NCBI RefSeq assembly: GCF_046630445.1
Contig: NC_092336.1
Span: 507,643,001-507,707,000, forward strand
Direction: 5' to 3'
From: Rutidosis leptorrhynchoides
Taxonomy: Eukaryota; Streptophyta; Magnoliopsida; Asterales; Asteraceae
Length of the DNA: 64,000 nt
Part shown: piece by piece, positions 11,689 to 24,591 of the stretch
Position numbering within the stretch: position 1 is the first letter of the stretch
How the letters are laid out: each line of letters begins with the position of its first letter
The notes under the pieces: model-generated
The model's input: only the letters and a program-made list of their open reading frames with translations
Databases searched by the model: none
What the model was told of the DNA's origin: nothing
Program-made: the position numbers and the translations under genes

Positions 11689-11698
11689 TGGCACACGT

Positions 11699-12549
11699 CA
11701 TGGTTGTAAAACTCGGCCAACTCGGCCGAGTAATCGGCGATTACTCAGTTGGAAGAACAAAACGAGTAATCGGTGTCTAACTAGTCCAATTACTCGGTCA
11801 ACGCCGGTCAACGGTGGTCAAACGGTGGTCAACGTCGGAAAACTCGGTGAAAAGATTAAGGAAAACAGGAGACGATTAATCTGAGTTCATTAAGGTTTTG
11901 ATCGACTTCCAACTCCCTAATTTCTCGAACAACGTTCTGGTCCAACTTTTTTCAGAATTGAGATTAAGAGTTCTGAATCGATTTGATGTGTTTGTTTGTT
12001 TAGAAAGAACGAATTGAAGGAACGTACCTGTAATTTCTCTATTTCCATCCATGAAGAAAACAAACAATTTAGGGTTTGGTGAATCACCGGTTGAAGAAGA
12101 AGCCGGTTGAAGAAGAAGTGGGTAGCATGCGGCTGCTGGTAGGGTTTCTAAAATGAGTCATTTCATTATTTTTTAATTTACATTTAAACCCCCTAAAGTT
12201 TAATTGTTATAGATTTTAACACTTTAAGTTTAGTTTTTCTTTCAACTTCATTATCAAATAGATACAAATCTAACCCCTCCAATTAAAACAAATATTTATA
12301 TGTAACTTAACTTTACATATTTAACATATATATTTATAAAATTTTATATATTTAACATATATATTTATAAAATGTTTGTTTATAGCTAATATATATATAT
12401 TATATATTATATATCTATAATATATTGAAAATATTTAGTTATATTCAAAAAGTCAACATCCGAGTACTCCTCCGAGTTCTCCCCGAGTCGCCGATTACTC
12501 CTCAAAAACCTCCGACCGAGTACTCCCCGAGTCGCGAGTTTTACAACCT
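11699..12549. mobile_element. Non-autonomous DNA transposon candidate with TIRs
   Basis: GGTTGTAAAACTCG at 11702-11715 is exactly inverted as CGAGTTTTACAACC at 12535-12548. Both subterminal regions are rich in CTCGG, GAGTAATCGG and GGTCAACG motifs in opposite orientation. The element is flanked by a 10-bp direct repeat TGGCACACGT (11689-11698 and 12550-12559), which fits the 9-11-bp duplications of Mutator-like elements. There is no transposase. The interior has a short gene-like GAAGAAG-rich segment and AT-rich DNA. Confidence 0.65.
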
Positions 12550-12843
12550 TGGCACACGTACTATCTGTGGGAATAACAAACTGTCCAAAATAATTGGGCT
12601 AATGTGGCACATAAACACTCCCCTCGTGTGCTACTGCCTAGATGTTTTGAGACACGTGTCGATTGCAAGGTAGCAAACAAGATCTGTCCTGACTAAAGGG
12701 CTTACGTATGAATACAGCCTTAATTATTCATTAAGTATTTCTTCCCGGCAACTACCTTTCCTCGGTGACCTCCATTCATCCGTCCTTTCTTTATTTGTTA
12801 TCTTATTGCTATTATCCCTGGTACCAGCAACATCCAGGATACT

Positions 12844-13932
12844 TGTTGGAGGTTTTATTAAGTTCTTTCGTGTAGGGTAAAATAATCGATAGCCGGATAA
12901 ATCACTGAATCGTGGTATCACTTTCCGAAAGTAATTATTCGACCCTTATAGCCTGGGTTACACGAATATCACTTTGGGATAAGACAGAGATTAAATTCTT
13001 GTTTTGGCAGAAACAAGAATTCCTTTTGCAGAAGAATATTTTGGTGTTCGTAACTTGTGTCTCATCTCATGCATATTGGTTAATATATTTATATACACCC
13101 TTAATCATGAAAGAGTCTTTTATTAAAATCAATTGGCCGATTGATTAATAAAAGTATCTTCTATAATATTCAAAAGTGGTTACAGGAAGAATATTTCTAT
13201 AAACATATATTATCACTTCCATCATTAAAGTAAAACTTGTTACTTTTACAATAAACAAATATTATATTTTACAACTATCAAAGCATGAGTGATTACTTTA
13301 TAATAAACAAGTATTATTCCTTCCACTATTAAAGTAAAAGTGGGTCCAGGAATAATTCTTCCGTAATCACTCAAAATTATGTTAAGTGTTTTCTTGCTAC
13401 TGCCTCTTAAGGACCAGCAGCGCAAAAGTCAGCAAAAGGACCAGCAGCGCAAAAGTCAGCAAAAGGACCAGCAGCGCAAAGGAGTCAGCATAGGGACCAG
13501 CAGCGCAAAAGTCAGCATAGGGACCAGCAGCGCAGAGGAACCAGCAAACAGGACCAGCAGCGCAGAGGAACCAGCAAACAGGACCAGCAGCGCAGAACAA
13601 CCAGCAAACAAGACCAGCTGCGCAGAACAACCAGTACAGGGACCAGCTGCGCAGAACAACCAGCACAGGGACCAGCAATGCAGAACAACCAGCACAAGGA
13701 CCAGCAATGCAGAACAACCAGCACAAAACACTTAGCCAAATTTCAGCTTACTAAGAAAACTTAGTACTGAAAACACTTAGTCAAATTTCAGGTAGACCAA
13801 GTCATGATAGTAAATAATGGAAAACCACTTTTAGGTCCGGGTAATCTATCACTTAATGGGTGTACACTCCGTACCTCCAAACCCATTTACAAGTGTAGAT
13901 TAAAACCCTCAATTACACTAAATTTCCAACAA
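12844..13932 (-). repeat. 3' LTR of the copia element
   Basis: It is 1,089 bp long. It contains an array at 13411-13726 of about 11 units of 27-30 bp starting GGACCAGCAGCGCA. Three-frame openness across the array produces the long serine/alanine/cysteine-rich frames seen there, which are not genes. Confidence 0.93.
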
Positions 13933-14461
13933 TCCTCCCCAATTTAGTGCAATTCGTTTCATGAGAATTAAACAAATTAAAACAAAACTCATGCATAAAT
14001 GAAAATATCTTGAAGATTGAATTTTCACCTTAGTACATTACGCATTCCAAATATTCGAGAATCGGGGTGTTCTAAGAATTGAACCCTTCAACCCATTTGA
14101 ATAACTGAAAATAACATACACATAAGTTTTCAAATACTCTAAAGCTATCCTGACACTTTACAAGCCATGTGTCCATATCCATTCATGAATGTATCTAAAG
14201 CAAAAGTCCAAGCTTTGTTGAAGCGGCAAAACTTCACATTCACATAGGTAGTTCATTTCAGTCATGCACCTGCTATTGCACTTTTTCAAATAAACCATTA
14301 AGAAGCTAAACTTCATCCTCACCTTCAACAGGTCCGAGTACATACCTTACCTTGGGATGATACAAAATTTTGTACTCCAAATTTCTAAGTATAAGCCTTC
14401 CACATTGAATTCAACTTCTAATTTTCATCAGAAGGGAATTGGGTATCTTATAATTAGAAAT

Positions 14462-17400
14462 TTATGTGGACTTTAAACCCATCCCCACAGCAGACTTGTT
14501 CACCAAGTCTCTTGCCAATCCCTTCGTCAAGTGATCAGCTAAATTCTGTTGTGACCTCACGAACACTATAGAAATCACCCCATTCATGATGAGTTCACGA
14601 ATCATGCTATGTCTGACACCTAAGTGTCTAGACTTTCCATTGTACATCTGGCTATAAGCCTTTGCCAATGTCGCAGCACTATCACAATGGATAGACATGG
14701 GTGCTATAGGTTTAGGCCATAATGGTATCTCATGGATCAAGTTTCTAAGCCATTCTCCTTCTTTACCAGCAGCAGCTAAAGCAACAAACTCAGATTCCAT
14801 CGTTGAGTTGGTAATACATGTCTGCTTCTTAGAAGCCCATGAAATAGCACCTCCCCCAAGCAAGAACACCCAACCACTTGTTAAAGAATGATCTTCAATA
14901 TTGGTTATCCAACTCGCATCAGAATATCCTTCTATTACCGAAGGAAACCCATTATAAGATAAACTATAGTCCATAGTTTTCTTCAAGTACTTCAGTACCC
15001 GCCTAATTGCTTGCCAGTGATGAGTACTAGGATTACTAGTATATCTACTCAGTTTTCCCACAGCAAAAGCAATATCCGGCCTTGTACAAGTCATGGCGTA
15101 CATCAAACAGCCAATCACCTGAGAATACTCAAGTTGTGATACGGCTTCACCTTGATTAGGCATAAGCTTCTCACTTGGATCAACAGGGGTACTCACAGGA
15201 TTACATTCAAAGCAATTGAACTTTTTCAACACCTTCTCAATATAATGAGATTGACAAATCGAAATTCCTTTGCTTTCACGTTTGATCCTAATGCCAAGGA
15301 TAACGTCAGCCTCCCCCATATCTTTCATGGAGAATTTTGATGACAAAAATTCTTTTGTTAAATCAACCTGACTTTGGTCAGTCCCAAAGATTAACATGTC
15401 ATCAACATATAGACAAATTATAACTCCTTTACCAGAATCATCAAATTTACTATATACACATTTATCTGCTTGGTTTAATTTAAAACCACTAGATAAAATC
15501 ACTTCATCAAACTTTTGATGCCATTGCTTAGGTGCTTGTTTCAAACCATATAAGGATTTCACAAGTTTGCACACCTTACCTTCATTTCCTGGCATGACAA
15601 AGCCCTGAGGTTGGTTCATATAAACCTCCTCATCCAATTCACCATTCAAGAATGCTGTCTTCACATCCATCTGGTGAATAACTAGATTGTGAATCGTAGC
15701 CAAAGCGATCAGCAGTCTAATGGTAGTGATACGTGCCACAGGAGCATAAGTATCAAAATAGTCAATTCCAGACTTTTGTCTAAAGCCTTGAATGACTAAC
15801 CTTGCCTTGAACTTTTCAATAGTTCCATCCACCTTCATCTTCTTTTTGAAAATCCATTTGCAACCCAAAGGTTTGCAACCAGGAGGTAGATCAGCTAACA
15901 CCCAAGTGTTATTGCCCATGATAGAATCTATCTCATCATTAATTGCCTCTTTCCAGAATGCAACATCCTGAGACCTCATTGCTTCATCATATGTTTTAGG
16001 ATCATCATCAACATTGAAACAATACGAATATTGGGTAGAAACATCATCCCTAGAACCTTCAACTAAGTATAGTTGAAAATCTGGTCCAAATGATTTAAGT
16101 TTCCTTTTTCTTTTGCTTTTCCGAAGCTCAAGTGACTGATCAACAGCCTTTTCAGAGACTTCATCATTACAATCCTTATTGATTCCATTGTTACTTGGAA
16201 TCATATCCTTTGGTCTAGGTATAGATGAAAATCGATTTTCATCAAAGATTGCATCCCTTGAATCAATCACAGAATTGATTGAGACAAACTCATTAGGCTC
16301 TATTACATAGAACCTATATGCCTTGGAATGTTCAACATATCCAACAAATATGCAATCTATACCTCTTTCACCTAAACTTTTCTTCTTGGGATCAGGTAGT
16401 CTTACAACCGCCCTACAGCCCCATACCCGAAGATAATTCAAGTTAGGTTTCCTTTTATTCCAAAGTTCATAAGGTGTAATCTTGTTTCTTTTGTTAGGAA
16501 CTCTATTAAGCAAATAACAAGCTGTTAACATAGCTTCCCCCCAAAATCCTTCACTTAAACCCGAATAGGATAACATGGAATTAACCATTTCCTTAAGGAC
16601 CCTATTCTTCCTTTCAGATATACCATTTTGTTGTGGAGTATAAGGAGCTGTGGTCTCATGGATAATACCAACGGATTGGAAATACGATTGGTCAATGTAT
16701 TCACCTCCCCTATCTGTTCTAAGTCTTTTAATCAAAGCCTTTTGTTGTAATTCTACTTCCGTTTTAAATATTTTAAATTTATCTAATGCTTCATCCTTAG
16801 TATGTAACAAATAGACATAGCAAAATCTAGAAGCATCATCAATAAAAGTCACAAAATATTTCTTGTTCCCTAAAGTAGGAGTAGCATGCAAATCACATAA
16901 ATCACTATGTATTAATTCCAAAATTTCAGTATCACGATGTACATTTTGAAATGGTTTCTTAGTGATCTTTGTTAACATACACGTTTTACACTTTTCATTG
17001 TTCATGTCAAAAGCCGGTATTAATCCATCTTTAGACATATCTTGCATTCTTTTAAAGTGTATATGTCCTAGTCTAGCATGCCAAAGTGTAGAATTATTTA
17101 TGCTAGAAGTAGATATAAAAGCAAAATTAACATCCAAGTGATTAATGTTAAGTCTAAACATTCTATTGCATAAATAACCAAAACCAACAAACATACCATG
17201 TTTTGACAAAACAAACTTATCAGATTCAATCACTTGTTTATAACCACAACAATTTAACACACTACTGGAAACCAAATTTTTTCTTATTTGTGGTACATGC
17301 AAAACATCAAACAAACAAATAGTTTTTCCAGAACTAAAACACAAATTCACACTTCCACGTCCATGAACAGAGGCTGTTGACTCATTTCCCATATGAAGAA

Positions 17401-18454
17401 TTGATCCATCAGTCACGGACTCGTAAGTCTTGAACCAAAATCTATCCTTGCATACATGGGTGGTGGCTCCCGAGTCAACCCACCACGCGACATCATCATC
17501 CTGCACAAAATAAGCCTCAGATATATATGAAACATAATAATTCTCATTTGAATTATTAAATATATTCTGACCTTTCGAGTTGTGGTTGTTTAAACCATTT
17601 CCCGAACCGCTTGTGCTAGATCCTTTGGCATTATTATTACCAAAAATAACCTTGCAATCCTTTTTCATGTGTCCAGTTTTACCACACTTCCAACAAGTCA
17701 ATTTAGACTTCTTGTTCGGATTAGCCTTGTTATAACCTTGATGTTTACGTTTGCCCTTTTTGTCATTATTACTAGTGAACTTTTTATGTTCCACCATATT
17801 GACAACAGACGTACCAGCAACTTCGTTGCTCTTTGGCTTGTCATTATCCTGCAACCTGAGGGATTCCTCAATACGCAGATGACTACCCAACTCAACAAGA
17901 GTTAACTCCTCCTTCTTATGTTTCAAAGAATGTTTAAATTCTTTCCAAGATGGAGGTAGTTTATCAATTATGCTTGAGACTTGAATAGACTCATCCATGT
18001 TCATCTTATGTTGTGTGAATTGACCAAGTATACGAATGAGCTCATTGTATTGTTCCAAGACCGGTCTAGAATCGACCATCTTGTAATTATTAAAATTACT
18101 CACAAGGAACTTTTTACTAGAAGCATCCTCAGACATATACTTGGTTTCTAAACAGTCTCATAGTTCTTTAGAAGATTCAACATTTAGGTAAATATCAAAA
18201 AGGGAATCAGCCATACCATTGAGGATTAAACCTCTAGCGATGTAGTCATCGTTCTCCCACTTGCACCTTTTTCGAATTTGTTCAATAGTGGCATCATCAC
18301 CATGACCTTCAGGAATTGGTGTGCTGAGTACGTACACCACACTCATGCTGCTCAGAAAGAAGTGCATCTTCTTTTGCCATCTCCTAAAATCAATTCCCTC
18401 AAACTTATCAAGTTTGGAGAAATTCGCCGTCATGTGTTTCATCGTAGCTGCCAT
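14462..18454 (-). pseudogene. Copia gag-pol polyprotein, one nonsense codon in gag
   Basis: The frame opens at an ATG at 18454 and stays in one frame to TAA at 14462-14464, except for a single TGA at 18158-18160, 98 codons in. An in-frame ATG 22 codons downstream of the start of the break opens the remaining 1,224 codons. Domains in order: gag with a zinc knuckle ([16 protein letters not shown]2CX4HX4C), protease ([12 protein letters not shown]), integrase ([14 protein letters not shown], then the DRGGEY segment), reverse transcriptase with YVDDMLIFG, and RNase H (YSDASW). The protease-integrase-RT order is the Ty1/copia order. Everything but the one stop looks intact, so a read-through or recent loss is possible. 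The lineage within copia is not assigned. Confidence 0.93.
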
Positions 18455-18481
18455 CGATTATAACAAATAATTACTTTCGAT

Positions 18482-19539
18482 TGTTGGAGGTTTTATTAAG
18501 TTCTTTCGTGTAGGGTAAAATAATCGATAGCCGGATAAATCACTGAATCGTGGTATCACTTTCCGAAAGTAATTATTCGACCCTTATAGCCTGGGTTACA
18601 CGAATATCACTTTGGGATAAGACAGAGATTAAATTCTTGTTTTGGCAGAAACAAGAATTCCTTTTGCAGAAGAATATTTTGGTGTTCGTAACTTGTGTCT
18701 CATCTCATGCATATTGGTTAATATATTTATATACACCCTTAATCATGAAAGAGTCTTTTATTAAAATCAATTGGCCGATTGATTAATAAAAGTATCTTCT
18801 ATAATATTCAAAAGTGGTTACAGGAAGAATATTTCTATAAACATATATTATCACTTCCATCATTAAAGTAAAACTTGTTACTTTTACAATAAACAAATAT
18901 TATATTTTACAACTATCAAAGCATGAGTGATTACTTTATAATAAACAAATATTATTCCTTCCACTATTAAAGTAAAAGTGGGTCCAGGAATAATTCTTCC
19001 GTAATCACTCAAAATTGTGTTAAGTGTTTTCTTGCTACTGCCTCTTAAGGACCAGCAGCGCAAAAGTCAGCAAAAGGACCAGCAGCGCAAAAGTCAGCAA
19101 AAGGACCAGCAGCGCAAAGGAGTCAGCATAGGGACCAGCAGCGCAAAAGTCAGCATAGGGACCAGCAGCGCAGAGGAACCAGCAAACAGGACCAGCAGCG
19201 CAGAACAACCAGCAAACAGGACCAGCTGCGCAGAACAACCAGCACAGGGACCAGCTGCGCATAACAACCAGCACAGGGACCAGCAATGCAGAACAACCAG
19301 CACAAGGACCAGCAATGCAGAACAACCAGCACAAAACACTTAGCCAAATTTCAGCTTACTAAGAAAACTTAGTACTGAAAACACTTAGTCAAATTTCAGG
19401 TAGACCAAGTCATGATAGTAAATAATGGAAAACCACTTTTAGGTCCGGGTAATCTATCACTTAATGGGTGTACACTCCGTACCTCCAAACCCATTTACAA
19501 GTGTAGATTAAAACCCACAATTACACTAAATTTCCAACA
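18482..19539 (-). repeat. 5' LTR of the copia element
   Basis: It is 1,058 bp long, with a repeat array at 19049-19334 that is one unit shorter than in the other LTR. About six scattered substitutions were seen by eye, for example at the CAGTACAGG/CAGCACAGG site. Confidence 0.93.
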
Positions 19540-19887
19540 ATACTTGCTGGTTGCGGCTATGTCATGAGCACTTATTTTGTACTCCGTATTAAATGTAACA
19601 ATCCGGATACGAACCATAGAGCGTATCATTAATAATTGATAAATAATTAAAAAGTGAACTTGAAGAAAAAGTTAGTTAAAGTAGATACTGCGTATAAAAA
19701 TAAAGTAGTATTAAAAACAAAGTAGACGCTTATGAAGTGAGAAAATTATACAAATACCCCTTAAAAAGAAGTGAGAAAATTATAATACCCCTTAAAAAAC
19801 TATGTATCGTGTGTTTATTTATCATTTTAGCAAAACACGATTAAAAATTAAGATCGGTTGCTTTTGATATAAGTTATTGAATTAATT

Positions 19888-21832
19888 GTGCCGTTGGTCC
19901 CTCCATTTTACCCAAAAAAACTAACAGCGTCCCTCAAGTTTTTTTTGGCTTTCAGCGTCCCTCTATTATCACCTTTTTTGATTACGCATCCTTCTGTCAA
20001 CTTTCTGTTAAAAAAGTCCGTTAAGTCATGCCATGTGCCTTGCATGTGAGGGTAAATTCGTCTTTTTACTCCTTTCTTCACTAAAATCGAGGGACCACCG
20101 GTGCAAAAAATCAAAAAACTTATAATTTATATATTTTTTTATCTATATATTTATTATTTCTATTTATATTTTATATAATTATTATATTATATAATCACTA
20201 TATATGGATAGTTCATGCACCTACAATATAACAAATAGTCCATTTCTTCTTTACTTTTTTCAAAACCCAATATAACCAACCCTAAATCAAACCCAATCAA
20301 GCAATCTCACTAATCAGTATCTATAAATTTCATATATCCCTAAACGCTAAATCAAACAAATCAAGCAATAAATTTAAACTTTAAAAACCAAAAATCACTC
20401 TTAATTTCCCCTAAATCCCCATTTCACCAAAACCCTAATTATTCTTCATCACTTTAACAAGCATTATAATCAGAGGCGTGGGCGGTTGGATCTGATGGTG
20501 GGCGGTTGGACTACATCTGATGGTGGGTGGTTCCTTATCATCTTCATTGCCATTCATCATCAACATATTTATTTTAAAGAAGGTGATGATAAATGCTAAC
20601 CTTAGAATTTATAACAATCGAAATCAAGCAAGGTCACCAGAGTGATACAACCGGAATCAATCAGAATCGAGTAAGGTCATCGGAGTCCTTTTGGGTACTC
20701 TGGTCGGAATCGAGCACGGTACTCTGGTTTAATCACACTTTTGCGACTAAATGAAGTTTTGGGTTGTAGCGGCGGTGTAGGGCAGTTGTGGACGAAGACG
20801 GTGGATAACATATATTTGAGGTGGAGCTCCGATTGGCCGTGGTAGCAGATTTGGCGATACAAAGGATGATTATGGTGAATCACGGTTTAGGTATTTTGTC
20901 TATTTCATAATATATAAGAAGAATAATAATTATGAGTTGTAGTGCACATATGCTGTAATTATGAGGCTTGATTGAAGACAATTTGGGGGAAAGTGAAAGA
21001 AAAGAGTAAAAAGAGTAAAAAGATAAGATTTTTTATTTTTTGCGCCCGTGGTCCTTCGATTTTAGTGAAGAAAAGAGTAAAAGGACGAATTTATCCTCAC
21101 ATGCAAGACACATGTATACCTGGCAATTGAGACCCAAACACTCAAATTCGGGTCAAATGGGTCAAGCTTTCGGGTCAATTGGGTCTTGAGAAAAATTAGG
21201 CCTAACTATGTAAATCAAAACTTAAAAAAAAAAAATTCAAATGGGATTCTCTCCAACCTATTGAGTCATATATAAAGAATGAATGAACGGGTCTAATGGA
21301 TATCAATACTCAAAGATCAATAAATAGAAATAGGTCTAATGGGTTTTGTGAATGGGTCAAATGAGTCAAGCATAAAAAGTTTCATCCGTAAAAAATTTAT
21401 AAAGCATTCATGTTTATATCATTTATTATGTATATTAATGTTTCTTATGTATATTTAATAAAAAATAATAACTAAAATAATGTAATAAATGTAAAAAAGT
21501 GATGTAACCCGTTTGACCCAATTGACGTATGACCCGTTTCGACCCGTTACCCAAACCGACCCAACCTGATCCATTTTGACCCGTTTAAAAAATTGACCCG
21601 TTTGACCTATGACCCATTTCAACCCAAAATCATTTTGACCCGTTACCCAAACCGACCCAACCTGACCCGTTTGCCAGGCATAGACACATGGCATGACTTA
21701 ACGGACTTTTAACAGAAAGTTGACGGAGGGACGCGTAATCAAAAAGGATGATAATAGAGGGACGCTGAAAGCCAAAAAAAACTTGAGGGACGCTGTTAGC
21801 TTTTTGGGGCAAAATGGAGGGACAAATGGCAC
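19888..21832. mobile_element. Fold-back element with long inverted arms
   Basis: The left arm 19888 to about 20115 is inverted in the right arm, about 21030-21106 plus 21691-21832, at roughly 90% identity by eye. Both arms carry the motif AGCGTCCCTC, AACTTTCTGTTAAAA and CATGCCATGTG in the same order. The right arm is split by the hAT-like insertion. The interior (~0.9 kb) is AT-rich and non-coding, with a short GGTGGGCGGTTGGA duplication near 20480-20530. A Mutator-like origin is plausible, but I could not define a clean target duplication (AGTTATT occurs nearby on both sides). Confidence 0.7.
21115..21682. mobile_element. hAT-like non-autonomous element nested in the fold-back arm
   Basis: The ends are TATACCTGGCAA and TTGCCAGGCATA, a 12-bp inverted repeat with one mismatch. 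A perfect 8-bp target duplication GACACATG lies at 21107-21114 and 21683-21690; 8 bp is the hAT-superfamily value. The interior is built from degenerate GACCCGTTTGACCC and GGGTCAAATGGGTC repeats and codes for nothing. Confidence 0.8.
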
Positions 21833-21839
21833 AGTTATT

Positions 21840-22123
21840 TCTAAGTTACTACTATAAACTTACAACTTCGTATATACTAATTAATTATACCAAACACTCC
21901 ATATGGTCATCTTAACTTCATAAGTAATGATTGGTTCTCCGGTTCAAACGGAAAATTAGGTGGATCATTCTAGTTATGGAATCGGGTTAAAACTGAAATG
22001 CACCTGACAATTCAATTTTACCGAATTATATTTCAACCGTTTGAACTTGTTGGGTACTTAAAAAAATGGATCAAATTCAATGATAAAAATATTAAAACTT
22101 GATAATATTATTGTCATTCATTT

Positions 22124-22124
<1 letters not shown>
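21840..22124. other. AT-rich intergenic sequence
   Basis: No gene, repeat or structure is recognised. Confidence 0.4.

Positions 22125-22187
<63 letters not shown>
22125..22187. repeat. (TAA)n microsatellite
   Basis: About 21 uninterrupted TAA repeats, followed by a short TATAT and ATT run. Confidence 0.95.
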
Positions 22188-22284
22188 TATTATATATTAT
22201 TATTATTATTACTGGAAGACAACAACTACCGTTGTTAGGTTTGAAAACAAAAAATATCGTAAGAACTAAAATAGGTACATAAAT

Positions 22285-22450
22285 CAAAGGGGGCCAAGCG
22301 GTATCAAGAAGACTCATTAACTTTAGGATTATGAGTTCGAGTCCCGTTGTAGATAAAAAATATACTCATTGTGCGTCTAGCTGAGTGATATATTGAGGAT
22401 GCAAAACGTCTTGCATTCAAACCTCACGAGGGGTTTTTTCAGTTGACCGC
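22285..22450 (+). repeat. tRNA-derived SINE-like sequence with two tRNA-like units
   Basis: The first unit has an A-box-like GGCCAAGCGGTA and a B-box-like GAGTTCGAGTCCC. The second has TCTAGCTGAGTGATAT and GCATTCAAACCTCAC. The sequence after the second unit shares ACGTCTTGC-TT-AAACCTCAC with the copy near 27330. The boundaries are approximate. Confidence 0.5.
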
Positions 22451-23690
22451 ATTACCTTCTAGGTGCGGATCCCGTAGTTTTCTCCTGACATGTGACACAT
22501 ATATGATCAGTTAAGTGACTTAATTTCTGATGAGCTCCGTCAATGAACTCTCTAACATCTTTTAAAAAAAGGTAGATATTTTCTCGTGACATGAATTTGG
22601 TAAATATGTTTAACTAAACACTAGTCAAAAACTCCTAACAAGTATTGCATCGACAAAAGAGATATAAACATCAAAGATTTAAAATTATACGGAGTATAAG
22701 TTATTAAAAAACAAATTTTGTACTTAATGTTAATCATATCATATTATAATAACTTATGAGAGTTCATCACGTGTCCTTAACGTTTACGTGATAAATTTTG
22801 AAACAATCATTTACACTCGTACATATATTGTTTTATCTTTTTTTTTTCTTTTTTTCTTTTTTTTTTTTTTTTTTTTTTTGTCAAGAAACTAAAGCTATAA
22901 CAAAAAAAGAACTTCATTAAAACGTGTAAGAAACTTAGGATAACCTCTGAATGACATATAATACTGAATGGTTCAGCATTTAGTACTGAACTATTCAGAG
23001 TGCTCTCTTAACCATTAATCACCTACGTTTTATGTAATACCCTGCTTAAATCATATCCTAGACATTTATCAAACAATGGTTGATTGGAATCAATGGTTGT
23101 TCAATCCGGCAATATATGACGATCATGGCTAACTGCAAACAATGTAAACTATCATAGGTGTGTCGCTTGTGTCTTGTTTATATATGAGTCCTGGAGTTTT
23201 TAAGTTGCTTCTGTAATTGCCATATGCATGCTCTCTAAGCATGCCCCTCCTGTATTGTATTTGTTGTTTCATATATAAAATTTATGCTTGCAAAATTAAA
23301 AAATTAAAAAATAAATAAAATGAAGACACCTTATTTTTTTTCCAAAAAAAAATAATCAAACAAGTATTTTGACTATTTTATATGTTAAAAACATTAATAA
23401 AGTAATATTAACTCATTCATATTGTTCATGCATAATGATTATCAAATACCTTATTTTCATTTAAAATCAAATTCATTGAAAATTTTTAAAAAATTATTTA
23501 GATTATGAATCATCAACACTTAATCATTATCTTTTATTAAACACACCCTTAATGAAACATACAACGAGAAGACAATCCACCAACACACGGCAAATGCGGA
23601 CAAACGTCAAGAACCTAAAATGAACACTACTACTAGCAACCTTAACAACACCATTATTACCCTTGTATACTAAACTCCATGAGGAGTTTC
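22451..23690. other. AT-rich non-coding DNA
   Basis: It contains a long T-rich tract (22837-22879) and a promoter- or terminator-like AT stretch. A possible old gene remnant or transcribed end at 23090-23290 could not be assigned. No convincing frame is present. Confidence 0.4.
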
Positions 23691-23696
23691 GTCGTT

Positions 23697-23776
23697 TTGC
23701 CCCCAACCCCCAAAAAAATTGGTCAAAACGATGGTCGTTGTGCCCCCAACCCCTAAAAAAATTGGTCAAAACGACA
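23697..23776. repeat. Two-copy tandem duplication
   Basis: A ~42-bp unit containing GCCCCCAACCCC and AAATTGGTCAAAACGA occurs twice in a row. Confidence 0.75.
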
Positions 23777-24237
23777 ATAGTAGAGAAGGAGGAGAAAAAA
23801 CTAAACACCCCCAAATTTTGTCCAACTTTCAAATCCAGTCCCCATCTCATGGGTGTAACATGAAACTTATTATTTTAATTAAAAATCTTAACTAAACTTC
23901 ACTCATATTTTCAACGGGACATATCTTTCCGCCCACCTCGCGTTAAATTTTTTCGAACACACCGTTCAACTCAAAAAAATCTTATGAACACAACGGGACT
24001 AACTATACGCAAAACGGACACTTCTAAAAAAACATTAAATACCTTGGATATATTTAATACATACACACACCTAGTTACTAACTATTCTGTAAATACATAA
24101 CGCTCCGTTAACTATGAATGCGCAACCCAGAAGCCCCGCAGCATCGCGCAGACCCATTTTGCTAGTTACACCACGAACTCAAAAATACTAAAAAGTCAAC
24201 ACCACCAAAAAAAAAAATACTAAACTAACGCCTACGC

Positions 24238-24573
24238 CTAGAAGGAGCTCGATCCGTCTTTGTACTTGTCCATAAAAGCCCCGAACCAATATATCTCGCT
24301 TCCTCCGATCTCTTTTTTTATTATTATAGATTGATTAGTTTCCCTTCTAACCTTAGAAAATAAAAATTTCTGACTAGGCAAGGAGTAACTCGAAGGAAGC
24401 GAAGCGAGCCCAACATCATCTATACGCGGCAACTTAACTGAGTCATAATCAACGTAATTACGTAAACAAGGACAGCCACAACATCCGCTTTGGAAGCTCA
24501 TTAATGCAAAACGACTCAATCTCCGTAGATGCCATATATATGCATTTTGAAAAATAAAATACTCCGTAGTCCG
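24238..24573 (-). CDS. Unrecognised small ORF, weak candidate
   Basis: An open frame ends in MDKYKDGSSSF at 24238. Possible starts are an ATG at 24654, inside the inverted repeat, or more plausibly internal ATGs near 24573 or 24500 (MSFQSGCCGCPCL). It is fairly hydrophilic, with a Cys-rich CCGCPC segment. No family is recognised and no TATA or UTR context is evident. It may be chance or the remnant of a gene whose 5' end was replaced by the palindrome. Confidence 0.2.
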   Translation of the reverse strand, partial: RTTEYFIFQNAYIWHLRRLSRFALMSFQSGCCGCPCLRNYVDYDSVKLPRIDDVGLASLPSSYSLPSQKFLFSKVRRETNQSIIIKKEIGGSEIYWFGAFMDKYKDGSSSF

Positions 24574-24591
24574 TAACATGCTAATGATAAT

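Larger units (their letters stand above)
12844..19539 (-). mobile_element. Complete Ty1/copia LTR retrotransposon
   Basis: Two long direct repeats (12844-13932 and 18482-19539), starting TGTTGGA and ending TCCAACA, flank a minus-strand gag-pol. A 5-bp target duplication ATACT lies at 12839-12843 and 19540-19544. In the minus orientation a polypurine tract (TTGGGGAGGAT) abuts the 3' LTR. A canonical initiator-Met primer site is not obvious next to the 5' LTR. The LTRs differ by about six substitutions plus one repeat unit, so the insertion is young. It sits in non-coding DNA downstream of the MAP65 gene. Confidence 0.95.

Noticed and set aside
13379..13739. Long open frames rich in Gln/Ser or Cys/Leu in several frames, repeated at 19017-19347
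   Set aside because: They come from the 27-30-bp tandem units of the copia LTR, which lack stops in several frames. They are not genes.
21455..21694. Minus-strand ORF with TGQVGSVWVTG repeats
   Set aside because: It arises from GACCCGTTTGACCC-type repeats in the hAT-like element and crosses its end.
22114..22317. Minus-strand ORF with a long Leu/Ile tract that could look like a membrane segment
   Set aside because: It is the translation of the (TAA)n microsatellite.
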